From Pseudomonadota bacterium (GTDB lineage Bacteria; Pseudomonadota; Alphaproteobacteria; Sphingomonadales; Sphingomonadaceae), in NCBI GenBank assembly GCA_023424095.1, contig JAFAEG010000112.1, positions 1 through 13,378 on the forward strand: 13,378 bases of DNA, in the 5' to 3' direction. Made by a program: the position numbers and the translations under genes. Every line of letters begins with the position of its first letter. Position 1 is the first letter of the stretch. Below, piece after piece: positions 6,440 to 13,356 of this stretch. The notes beneath the pieces were generated by a model, which worked only from the letters and a program-made list of their open reading frames with translations, ran no database searches and was not told the origin of the DNA.

Positions 6440-8215
6440 GTGCTGACGACGGGGATTGATCGGCGAACCTTGCTCTCCGGCGCCGCGGCGGCCGCGGTCC
6501 TGCCCATCCTTCCCGCATTCGCTCAGCCGCAGGACGATCCTGCCACGCGGCTGCGGCGGCTGATCGAGGCGAGCGACCGCGCCCGACGCGCGCTCGATCC
6601 ACTCGGTACCTCACGCGATGGTATTGCCGCCGACGGCCCGGCTTTCGTCGATCCGCTCGGCGAGGATTATGGCGCACGGTTGAGAGCCAATGCCGAGCGG
6701 GACGAGGCGGGCCTCCGCACGATCGATCGCAATGCCCTGGGCCGGGTCGACCGGATCGCCTTCGACGTCTTCCGCTATCGCACCGCCCAGACGCTCGACC
6801 TGCACCGCTCCGGCCTGTTCGCCGCGCAGCAGACGGCGCCGCTCAATCCCTCATTCGGTTTTCACGTCGCCTTCGCAGACCATGCGGCGACGGCGGGCGC
6901 GCAACTGACCAGCCCGGCGAGTCAGGAGAGGTTCTCGGCGCAATTGCGGGGCTTCGCCACCTATCTGCAATCGCTGGAGCGGCGGCTGCGGCAGGGCATG
7001 GCGGACGGCTATGTGCAGCCCAAGGTGACGGTCGGGACGATTATCGCCCAGGTCGATGTCATGCTCGCGCTGCCGGTCGAGCGCAGTCCCCTCATTGCTC
7101 CCGCCTCCGGGGTTCCGGAAGCCCAGGCCGCGATCTGGCGCCGGATCGTCGGCGACGACATCTATCCCGCCTATCGCCGCCTGCGCGCCTTCCTCGCGCA
7201 AACCTATCTCCCCGCCGCCACGGACGATCCCGGCCGCTGGGCGATGAAGGATGGTGCCGCGCTCTACGCCGCCGACCTCGCCAACCACACCACGACGGCG
7301 ATGAGCGCCGAGGACATCCACGCCATCGGCCTGACCGAAGTGGAGCGGATCCGGGCGGACATGGAGCGCACCCGGCACGACATCGGCTTTGCCGGCGATC
7401 TGGCGGCCTTCTTCGACCATATCCGCACCGACCCGCGTTTCTATTATCGCGAGCCGGAGGCGCTGATCCGCCACTTCACCGCAATCGAGCAGAAGATCTG
7501 GCAGGGCATGCCGCGCCTTTTCTCGCGGCGGCCGCGCGCACCCTTCGAGGTCCGCGGGCTGCCGGCGGTCGGCGGGCAGCGGGGCACCGGCTATTACAGC
7601 GCCGGCCCGGCAGACGGCTCGGGGCCGGGCATCCTCTATTTCAACATGGACATGCTCGGCACGCGGCCGATCCCGACGCTGGAGACTTTGACCCTGCACG
7701 AGGGCATTCCGGGCCATCATTACCAGATCAGCCTGGTGCAGGAGGATGCGAGCCTGCCGCCGATCCTGCGCTTCGGCCGCAGCACCGCCTTCAGCGAGGG
7801 CTGGGGCCTGTATTCGGAATCACTCGGGCGCGAGCTCGGCCTGTTCGCCGACCCGTACCAATGGTTCGGCCACCTCGACATGGAGATGCTGCGCGCGGTG
7901 CGGCTGGTTGTCGATACCGGCCTGCACGCGCTGCGCTGGGACCGGCAGCGGGCGATCGATTACATGCTCGCCAACGCCTCGATGGCGGCGCGGGACGTGG
8001 CGGTGGAGATCGACCGCTACATTGCCATCCCGGGCCAGGCCTGCGCCTACAAGATCGGTGAGCTCAAGCTGCAGGCGCTGCGCCGGGCCGCGAGCGCGCG
8101 CCTTGGCGACCGCTTCGACATCCGCGCCTTCCACGATCAGGTGCTGGAAACCGGCGCCATGCCGCTCGCCGTGCTGGAAGCGAAGATCACCGATTGGCTC
8201 CGGGCCACCGCCTGA
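6440..8215 (+). CDS. Tat-exported DUF885 family protein, putative metallopeptidase
   Basis: From a GTG at 6440 the protein has 591 residues. The N-terminus carries a twin-arginine signal: DRRTLLSG with Arg8-Arg9, an Ala/Leu/Pro hydrophobic core, and a likely cut after AFA (residue 28), so it should be folded in the cytoplasm and exported to the periplasm. The DUF885 hallmark HEGIPGHHYQ starts at His420, giving an HExxxGHH zinc-type pattern (His420, Glu421, His426/427), and FSEGWGLYSE follows with Glu453 as a possible third ligand. Family members are thought to be zinc peptidases, but the substrate is unknown to me. The GTG start is chosen because GGAGGGAGG (6425-6433) lies 6 bases upstream; a TTG at 6422 would overlap that site. 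It ends 101 bases before the DGPF gene and has no obvious functional link to the ECF module. Confidence 0.9.
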   Translation: MLTTGIDRRTLLSGAAAAAVLPILPAFAQPQDDPATRLRRLIEASDRARRALDPLGTSRDGIAADGPAFVDPLGEDYGARLRANAERDEAGLRTIDRNALGRVDRIAFDVFRYRTAQTLDLHRSGLFAAQQTAPLNPSFGFHVAFADHAATAGAQLTSPASQERFSAQLRGFATYLQSLERRLRQGMADGYVQPKVTVGTIIAQVDVMLALPVERSPLIAPASGVPEAQAAIWRRIVGDDIYPAYRRLRAFLAQTYLPAATDDPGRWAMKDGAALYAADLANHTTTAMSAEDIHAIGLTEVERIRADMERTRHDIGFAGDLAAFFDHIRTDPRFYYREPEALIRHFTAIEQKIWQGMPRLFSRRPRAPFEVRGLPAVGGQRGTGYYSAGPADGSGPGILYFNMDMLGTRPIPTLETLTLHEGIPGHHYQISLVQEDASLPPILRFGRSTAFSEGWGLYSESLGRELGLFADPYQWFGHLDMEMLRAVRLVVDTGLHALRWDRQRAIDYMLANASMAARDVAVEIDRYIAIPGQACAYKIGELKLQALRRAASARLGDRFDIRAFHDQVLETGAMPLAVLEAKITDWLRATA

Positions 8216-8245
8216 GCCGGCCCAAACGAAAAATCTCGCCGGACC

Positions 8246-8272
8246 TGTCGATTCCGGGGCAGCTCGTTCGTC
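8246..8272 (+). promoter_or_regulatory. Putative ECF42-type promoter of the DGPF gene
   Basis: TGTCGA (8246-8251) and CGTC (8269-8272) are separated by 17 bases, a normal ECF -35/-10 spacing. From memory, ECF42 sigma factors recognise TGTCGA (-35) and CGA/TC (-10) before their DGPF genes. The element ends 44 bases before the DGPF start, leaving room for a leader of about 35-40 bases. Other CG-rich tetramers nearby make the -10 less certain than the -35. Confidence 0.6.
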
Positions 8273-8316
8273 GTGACGGTACAAGGCGATGCGGCCTTCG
8301 ACCAAGGAGACTGAAA

Positions 8317-8739
8317 ATGCGCGTCATGGTGTTCGTGAAAGCCACCGAGGATAGCGAGCAGGGGCGGATGGCTCCGTCCGAGCTGCTGGAGGAGATGGGC
8401 CGGTTCAACGAGGAGCTGGTCAATGCCGGCATCCTGCTGGCCGGCGACGGCCTGAAGCCGTCATCGCAAGGCAAGCGCGTCGCTTTCGACGGGCCGGGCC
8501 GCGCGGTGATCGACGGTCCCTTCGCCGAAACCCGTGAGCTGGTCGCCGGCTATTGGCTCTGGCAGGTCAAGGATATGGACGAGGCGGTGGCCTGGGTGAA
8601 ACGCTGTCCCAATCCGATGTTCGGCCCCAGCGAGATCGAGATCCGCCCGCTCTATGAAATGTCGGATTTCGACGAGATCATGACCCCGGAGGCCGAAGCG
8701 ATCCACGGTCGCGTCCGCCAGAAGCTCGAAGGCGAGTAA
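8317..8739 (+). CDS. DGPF / YCII-domain protein, ECF42 partner
   Basis: The 140-residue soluble protein has the YCII fold (a ferredoxin-like domain related to DGPF and PhnB-adjacent proteins). The naming motif DGPF is at 66-69 within VIDGPFAETRELVAGYWLW, and the N-terminus MRVMVFVKATEDSE is typical. Its biochemical role is not established as far as I know; the family is defined by its association with ECF42 sigma factors. The ATG at 8317 is supported by AAGGAGA (8304-8310) 6 bases upstream; the frame is open further upstream but without similarity, and such an extension would swallow the promoter. The sigma-factor gene starts 56 bases later on the same strand, so the two probably form one transcript, with the sigma factor activating it through the upstream TGTCGA element. 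Confidence 0.92.
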   Translation: MRVMVFVKATEDSEQGRMAPSELLEEMGRFNEELVNAGILLAGDGLKPSSQGKRVAFDGPGRAVIDGPFAETRELVAGYWLWQVKDMDEAVAWVKRCPNPMFGPSEIEIRPLYEMSDFDEIMTPEAEAIHGRVRQKLEGE

Positions 8740-8772
8740 GCCCTCCCGCCGTCCGCCGCCTTGCCTCGCCCC

Positions 8773-8793
8773 CGGCCTTCGGGGACAAGGCCG
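8773..8793 (+). promoter_or_regulatory. Hairpin over the sigma-factor ribosome-binding region
   Basis: CGGCCTT (8773-8779) pairs perfectly with AAGGCCG (8787-8793) around a 7-base loop containing GGGGA (8781-8785), the best Shine-Dalgarno candidate, 10 bases before the ATG. A competing fold pairs CCCCG (8770-8774) with CGGGG (8780-8784), which would hide it. The two folds exclude each other. Confidence 0.4.
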
Positions 8794-8795
8794 AC

Positions 8796-10085
8796 ATGGC
8801 GGCGGACGAGACGCAGCGCGCGGTCGAGGCGACCCTTCGGATCGAGCGGGCGCGGCTGATCGCCGGGCTCGCCCGCATGGTCCGCGACGTGGATCGGGCC
8901 GAGGAACTGGCGCAGGACGCCTTGCTGATCGCCCTCGCCGAATGGCCGAAGAGCGGGGTTCCCGCCAATCCCGGCGCCTGGCTGATGGCGACCGCGAAGC
9001 GCCGGGCGATCGACACCATCCGTCATCAGCGCATGCGAGAGCGGAAGCATGCCGAACTGGCCCCCATTCTGGACGAGGCACTCGACACCGGCATGGCAGC
9101 GGTCGAGGCGGCGCTGGACGATGAGCTTGGCGACGAATTGCTCGGCCTGATCTTCACCGCCTGCCACCCGATCCTCTCGGCCGAGGCGCGCGCCGCGCTG
9201 ACCCTGCGGCTGATCGGCGGCCTGACCACCGACGAGATCGCCCGCGCCTTCCTGACCAGCGAGGCGACCGTCGCCCAGCGCATTGTCCGCGCCAAGAAGG
9301 CGATCGGCAAGGCGGGCCTCGCTTTCGAAGTGCCGCGCGGCGCCGACCTGGCCGCGCGCCTGCCGTCGGTGCTGGAGGTCGTCTACCTGATCTTCAACGA
9401 AGGCTATGCCGCCACCGCGGGCGATGATCTGGTCCGGCCGGCGCTGGCGCAGGAGGCGATGCGGCTGGGCCGCATCCTCGCGGGGCTACTGCCGCAGGAT
9501 GCCGAAACGCTCGGCCTGCTGGCGCTGATGGAATTGCAGGCGTCGCGCCTCGCCGCGCGCACCGGCCCCGACGGCAATTTTGTTCCACTCAACCGGCAGG
9601 ATCGTGCCCGCTGGGACCGGTTGCTGATCCACCGGGGCCTTGGCGCGCTCGCCCGCGCCGAAGCGCTCGGCGGCGACGGTCCCTATGTCCTGCAAGCCTC
9701 ACTGGCGGCCTGCCACGCCCGCGCGGCCAAGGCTGCCGATACCGACTGGCCGGGCATCGCCGGGCTCTACGACCGGCTTCGCGAGGTGCTGCCGTCACCG
9801 GTGGTCGAGCTCAACCGGGCCGTCGCGCACGCCATGGCGTTCGGGCCTGAGGCCGGTCTGCGCCTGCTGGACGCGATCGCGGCGGACGGACCTTTGCGCA
9901 ATTATGCGCCCTTGCCGGCGGCGCGCGGCGATTTCCTGTTCCGGGCCGGACGCCTGGCCGAGGCCCGTCCGCAGTTCGAAGCGGCCGCAACGCTGGCCCG
10001 CAATCACGCCGAAAAGGCCTTCCTCCTCTCGCGCGCAGCGGCGTGTGGGGGAGAGGACGGGACTCCGGCAGCCGTCAGTCGCTGA
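8796..10085 (+). CDS. ECF42-group RNA polymerase sigma factor with C-terminal extension
   Basis: The 429-residue product is much longer than a standard ECF sigma factor (about 200). Residues 15-80 form sigma region 2, with VDRAEELAQDALLIALAEWP and the PANPGAWLMATAKRRAIDTIR segment that contacts the -10 and core polymerase. Residues 110-175 form region 4, with a helix-turn-helix GGLTTDEIARAFLTSEATVAQRIVRAKKAI. From about 185 a conserved extension begins (SVLEVVYLIFNEGYAATAG, then LQASRLAARTGPDGNFVPLNRQDRARWD, VVELNRAVA), Ala-rich and helical, likely TPR-like. This extension plus the adjacent DGPF gene identifies group ECF42. No anti-sigma gene is present; in this group the extension is thought to control activity. 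The ATG at 8796 lies 56 bases after the DGPF stop with only GGGGA as ribosome site. The end overlaps the convergent MOSC gene by 11 bases. Confidence 0.92.
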   Translation: MAADETQRAVEATLRIERARLIAGLARMVRDVDRAEELAQDALLIALAEWPKSGVPANPGAWLMATAKRRAIDTIRHQRMRERKHAELAPILDEALDTGMAAVEAALDDELGDELLGLIFTACHPILSAEARAALTLRLIGGLTTDEIARAFLTSEATVAQRIVRAKKAIGKAGLAFEVPRGADLAARLPSVLEVVYLIFNEGYAATAGDDLVRPALAQEAMRLGRILAGLLPQDAETLGLLALMELQASRLAARTGPDGNFVPLNRQDRARWDRLLIHRGLGALARAEALGGDGPYVLQASLAACHARAAKAADTDWPGIAGLYDRLREVLPSPVVELNRAVAHAMAFGPEAGLRLLDAIAADGPLRNYAPLPAARGDFLFRAGRLAEARPQFEAAATLARNHAEKAFLLSRAAACGGEDGTPAAVSR

Positions 10086-10788
10086 TCCGCACCTCCGCCC
10101 CGCGCCGCAGCATCCCCGGCCGCACCACGTTGGCGTGCATGCCATATTTATTGTCGAACTGCTGCGCGATCGTCCGCATCAGCCACGGGTCGCGTTCGCC
10201 CGTATCGGGATCGATGGTGATCATTACGCAGCGCTCGATCGGCGCGGTGACGGCGATCTGGGCGCCGTCCTCGCCGCCGAACAACATTCGCCGCCCGGCC
10301 CAGACCCGCAGCGGCAGATCGGTGTCCACCACCACATTGATGCGGAAGCGTCGCGGGTCGATCGTGGTGCCGTGGCTTTCCTCCACCGCGGCGTGGCCGG
10401 CGGTGCTGACCACCGACAGCGGCAGCGAATCATAGGCGCCGCGCCCGAGCCGCATCAGCCGCATCGCCTTGCCGCTTTCCCGGCCCAACCGTTCTGTCAC
10501 CGCCGGATCGTCGATCGCCGCGGTCCAGCCATCTGGCGCGCTCACCTGCGGCGTCGCCTGCTTCACGTCCGGGCCCGCTTCATAAGCTGCCCGCCAGGCA
10601 TTCATCGGCGAATGATCGCGGCCGGTGAACCAGGGGAAGCGGCTGTGCGCCGGTTCCTTCACGAACGCCCATTGCCGGTCGCCGGCGATCCCGCTCCAGC
10701 CGAGCGCCACCGCGTCCAGCGCCTCGCCGCCCATCGACTTCACCGGAAAGCGCGTCAGCGCGGCGATATGGCCGATCAATTCCCCCAT
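10075..10788 (-). CDS. MOSC domain-containing protein
   Basis: The 237-residue protein has an N-terminal MOSC_N beta-barrel (GHIAALTRFPVKSMGGEAL, 6-24; GIAGDRQWAFV) and a C-terminal MOSC domain with RRFRINVVVD (147-155) and a conserved Cys187 in PIERCVMITID, the residue that can carry sulfur or bind the molybdenum cofactor in this family. Relatives include YiiM, the mitochondrial mARC reductases and the C-terminal domain of Moco sulfurase; the molybdenum ligand or substrate here cannot be read from sequence. It is cytosolic with no signal. It is convergent with, and overlaps by 11 bases, the sigma-factor gene, and is divergent from recA. The ATG at 10788 gives the expected MGELIGHI start but no good ribosome site precedes it. 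Confidence 0.85.
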   Translation of the reverse strand: MGELIGHIAALTRFPVKSMGGEALDAVALGWSGIAGDRQWAFVKEPAHSRFPWFTGRDHSPMNAWRAAYEAGPDVKQATPQVSAPDGWTAAIDDPAVTERLGRESGKAMRLMRLGRGAYDSLPLSVVSTAGHAAVEESHGTTIDPRRFRINVVVDTDLPLRVWAGRRMLFGGEDGAQIAVTAPIERCVMITIDPDTGERDPWLMRTIAQQFDNKYGMHANVVRPGMLRRGAEVRISD

Positions 10789-10835
10789 GCGCGAAGGATG
10801 CCCACCGCCGTTCCCTCTGTCGAGCGGGCCGATGA

Positions 10836-10850
10836 GAACAAAATCGGAAA
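10836..10850 (-). promoter_or_regulatory. Candidate LexA (SOS) site 1
   Basis: GAAC (10836-10839), 7 bases, then GAAA (10847-10850). On the reverse strand this reads TTTC-N7-GTTC, one base from the alphaproteobacterial SOS box GTTC-N7-GTTC. The T-rich run before GTTC on that strand (TTTTGTTC) also suits LexA sites. It lies 48 bases before the MOSC start and may affect both genes. Confidence 0.4.
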
Positions 10851-10857
10851 ATAGGAT

Positions 10858-10872
10858 GTTTCCTACTTGTTC
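10858..10872 (+). promoter_or_regulatory. Candidate LexA (SOS) site 2 upstream of recA
   Basis: GTTT (10858-10861), 7 bases, then GTTC (10869-10872), one mismatch to GTTC-N7-GTTC. TTGTTC (10867-10872) could also serve as a -35 element, with TACGTG (10890-10895) 17 bases further as a poor -10, so bound LexA would block the promoter. A direct repeat TTCCTAC occurs at 10860-10866 and 10870-10876, and GTTCCTACGGAAC (10869-10881) is a dyad around it. The operator is inferred from position before recA; both sites carry one mismatch. Confidence 0.5.
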
Positions 10873-10950
10873 CTACGGAACAGATGCGGTACGTGACTTC
10901 CCATTGATCGGCCGCACCGGGCCATCTAACGCGAGGGAAGGGGCAGTCAC

Positions 10951-12015
10951 ATGGCGACGTCGCTCAAGGTCGTTTCGGACGGGAACAATATGGACACGGA
11001 CAAGCAGAAGGCGCTCGACGCCGCATTGGCGCAGATCGACCGCGCGTTCGGCAAGGGCAGCGCGATGCGCCTCGGCTCGAAGGAAAAGATCGATATCGAG
11101 ACGATCTCGACCGGGTCGCTCGGCCTCGACATCGCCTTGGGCATTGGCGGCCTGCCGCGCGGCCGTGTCGTCGAAATCTATGGCCCGGAAAGCTCGGGCA
11201 AGACCACCCTGGCGCTCCATGCCGTCGCCGCGGCGCAGGCTTCGGGTGGCACCGCCGCCTTTGTCGATGCCGAACATGCGCTCGATCCGGTCTATGCCCG
11301 CAAGCTGGGCGTCGACATCGACAATCTGATCGTCTCGCAGCCCGATACGGGTGAGCAGGCGCTGGAGATCGTCGACACGCTCGTCCGCTCCAACGCGATC
11401 GACATCCTGATCGTCGATTCGGTCGCCGCGCTGGTGCCGCGGGCGGAGATCGAGGGCGAGATGGGCGACAGCCACGTCGGCCTGCAGGCGCGCTTGATGA
11501 GCCAATCGCTGCGCAAGCTCACCGGCTCGATCAGCAAGTCCAAGTGCCTGGTGATCTTCATCAACCAGCTGCGCATGAAGATCGGCGTGATGTACGGAAA
11601 TCCGGAAACGACCACCGGCGGCAACGCGCTGAAATTCTACGCCTCCGTCCGCCTCGACATCCGCCGCACCGGCCAGATCAAGGATCGCGACGATATCGTC
11701 GGCAACGCCACCCGCGTGAAGGTGGTGAAGAACAAGCTCGCGCCGCCGTTCAAGCAGGTCGAATTCGACATCATGTATGGCGAAGGCGTGTCGAAGGTCG
11801 GCGAAGTGCTGGACCTCGGCGTGAAGGCCGGCCTGGTCGAGAAGTCCGGCGCCTGGTTCAGCTATGATTCGATCCGCATCGGCCAGGGCCGCGAGAATGC
11901 GAAGACCTATCTCAAGGAAAATCCCGAGATGCTCGACAAGCTCGAGAAGCTCATTCGCAGCCGCACCACCCAGGTCGCCGACGCCCTGATGGTCGGCGAG
12001 CCCGAAGACGAATAG
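10951..12015 (+). CDS. recA: RecA recombinase
   Basis: RecA forms ATP-dependent filaments on single-stranded DNA, drives strand exchange, and triggers LexA self-cleavage. The 354-residue product has Walker A GPESSGKTT at 78-86, Walker B in IDILIVDSVAAL, the L1 region EGEMGDSHVGLQARLMSQSLR, and L2 with MYGNPETTTGGNALKFYASVR, so all DNA- and ATP-binding parts are present. The C-terminus ends in an acidic tail (GEPEDE). The ATG at 10951 has GAGGGAAGGGG upstream at about 7 bases; an internal ATG at 10990 would drop 13 residues (MATSLKVVSDGNN) that are outside the usual core. I prefer the longer form because of its ribosome site. It is divergent from the MOSC gene and its upstream region holds two candidate LexA sites. 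Confidence 0.98.
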   Translation: MATSLKVVSDGNNMDTDKQKALDAALAQIDRAFGKGSAMRLGSKEKIDIETISTGSLGLDIALGIGGLPRGRVVEIYGPESSGKTTLALHAVAAAQASGGTAAFVDAEHALDPVYARKLGVDIDNLIVSQPDTGEQALEIVDTLVRSNAIDILIVDSVAALVPRAEIEGEMGDSHVGLQARLMSQSLRKLTGSISKSKCLVIFINQLRMKIGVMYGNPETTTGGNALKFYASVRLDIRRTGQIKDRDDIVGNATRVKVVKNKLAPPFKQVEFDIMYGEGVSKVGEVLDLGVKAGLVEKSGAWFSYDSIRIGQGRENAKTYLKENPEMLDKLEKLIRSRTTQVADALMVGEPEDE

Positions 12016-12025
12016 GCTCAGCTAA

Positions 12026-12052
12026 CGCCCCTCCTGCCACGCGGGAGGGGCG
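12026..12052 (+). terminator. recA terminator hairpin, probably bidirectional
   Basis: CGCCCCTCC (12026-12034) pairs perfectly with GGAGGGGCG (12044-12052) around a 9-base loop, 10 bases after the recA stop and 26 bases from the end of the convergent transporter gene. There is no T-run on either side, so it is a strong GC hairpin rather than a textbook intrinsic terminator. Confidence 0.6.
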
Positions 12053-12078
12053 AGGGCAGGACGAGACGCGACCCAGCC

Positions 12079-13347
12079 TCAGGCCGGCCGCGTCTCGACT
12101 TCCTTCACCTCGATCTCGCCTTCGTCATGCGTATCCAGCGACGGCGGCCGGTTGGCCCAGATCGCCAGCAGCAACGCGGTCGCGCCGCAGATCGAGAAGC
12201 CGATCAGGAACGGGATCGTCGTCCCGTCGAAATTCTGCCCGATCACGAAGCCCAGCCCGGCCCCGCCAAGGGTCGTGATCATGCCCTGCAGCGACGATGC
12301 GGTGCCCGCGACATGACCCAGCGGCTCCATCGCCAGCGCGCCGGCATTGGCGCCGACCATGCCGAAGAAGATCATCGTTCCGGCCTGCAGCACGACGAAC
12401 AGCCACAGATGCTCCACCACGATCGCCGCCACGCTCAGATGCACCAGGGCCATGATGGTGAAGCCCGACAAAGCGAGCAGCAGCAGCCGGCGCGAGCCGT
12501 AACGCATCACCAGCCGTGAATTGGCGTAGGAACTTATCGTCATCGGCCCGGCGATGCAGGCGAAGACCAGGCCGATCATCTCCGGCGCGCCGAACACGTC
12601 GAAGACGATCTGCTGGACCGAATTGATGAAGGCGAACAGGCCGCCGAGCAGCATGGTCAGCGCCAGCGTGTTGCCGATCGACTGGCGGGTGCGCAACGTC
12701 TCCCACACCGCCTCGCCGATGCTGCGCACGGACAGCGGCCGTCGCGCTTCGACCGGCAGCGTCTCGTTCAGCCGCCAGGTCATCCAGATCGCCAGCAGCG
12801 CCCCGTAAATGCCGAGGAAATAGAAGATTTCCCGCCAGGTCCCGATCGCCAGCACGCCCTGGCCGAGTGACGGCGCGAGCACCGGCACGATCATGAAGAC
12901 GATCATCGTGATCGACATGATCCGCGCCATGGCCGGGCCCGAATAGAGGTCGCGGACCACCGACACGACCAGCACCCGCGTCGCCGCCGCCGCGACGCCC
13001 TGCAGGAAGCGGATCACCAGCAAGCTCTCGAAGCTCGTCGCGAAGCCCGCCGCCAGCCCGAAGCCGCCGTAGAAGAACAGGCTCCCGGCCAGCAGCCATT
13101 TGCGGCCGAACCGGTCCGACAGCGGGCCGTAGAGCAATTGCGCCCCGCCGAAGCCGAGCAAATAGGCGGTGATGATCACCTGCCGCCTGTTCTCGTCCAT
13201 CACCCCCAATGCCTCGCCGATCGCCGGCAGAGCGGGCAGCATGGAATCGATCGCCAGCGCGTTCGAGGCCATCAGGGCGGCCATCAAGGCGACGAGTTCG
13301 CGCGTGCCGAGCCCACTTGAGCGGCCAGCAGTCGGGGAAGCTTGCAT
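12079..13347 (-). CDS. MFS multidrug efflux transporter, Bcr/CflA type
   Basis: The 422-residue product has the 12-helix layout of the major facilitator superfamily. It should exchange protons for drugs across the inner membrane. The N-terminal helix contains SNALAIDSMLPALPAIG, as in Bcr/CflA exporters, and the loop after helix 2 has motif A, GPLSDRFGRKWLL. Helices 3-6 include LQGVAAAATRVLVVSVVRD, the antiporter-type region. The C-terminus ends in a charged tail (DTHDEGEIEVKEVETRPA). The ATG at 13347 has GAGG upstream, but the region before it runs into the terminal G-tract, so the promoter is unknown. It converges on recA with a shared hairpin between them. Substrate cannot be predicted. Confidence 0.88.
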   Translation of the reverse strand: MQASPTAGRSSGLGTRELVALMAALMASNALAIDSMLPALPAIGEALGVMDENRRQVIITAYLLGFGGAQLLYGPLSDRFGRKWLLAGSLFFYGGFGLAAGFATSFESLLVIRFLQGVAAAATRVLVVSVVRDLYSGPAMARIMSITMIVFMIVPVLAPSLGQGVLAIGTWREIFYFLGIYGALLAIWMTWRLNETLPVEARRPLSVRSIGEAVWETLRTRQSIGNTLALTMLLGGLFAFINSVQQIVFDVFGAPEMIGLVFACIAGPMTISSYANSRLVMRYGSRRLLLLALSGFTIMALVHLSVAAIVVEHLWLFVVLQAGTMIFFGMVGANAGALAMEPLGHVAGTASSLQGMITTLGGAGLGFVIGQNFDGTTIPFLIGFSICGATALLLAIWANRPPSLDTHDEGEIEVKEVETRPA

Positions 13348-13356
13348 CGCGGCCTC

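Noticed and set aside
6187..6459. 90-codon plus-strand frame between the His-rich gene and DUF885
   Set aside because: It starts within the antisense of the His-rich gene and ends inside the DUF885 signal; composition looks random and no motif is visible.
6851..7720. Minus-strand 289-codon frame in the DUF885 gene
   Set aside because: It is antisense to a protein with an intact Tat signal and HEGIPGHH motif; shadow.
8194..8316. Longer start for the DGPF protein
   Set aside because: It would overlap the preceding stop region and the putative promoter; the ATG at 8317 has a good AAGGAGA site and the typical N-terminus.
9640..10854. 404-codon plus-strand frame over the sigma factor and MOSC genes
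   Set aside because: It crosses two real genes in other frames and contains Arg/Pro/His-rich shadow sequence only.
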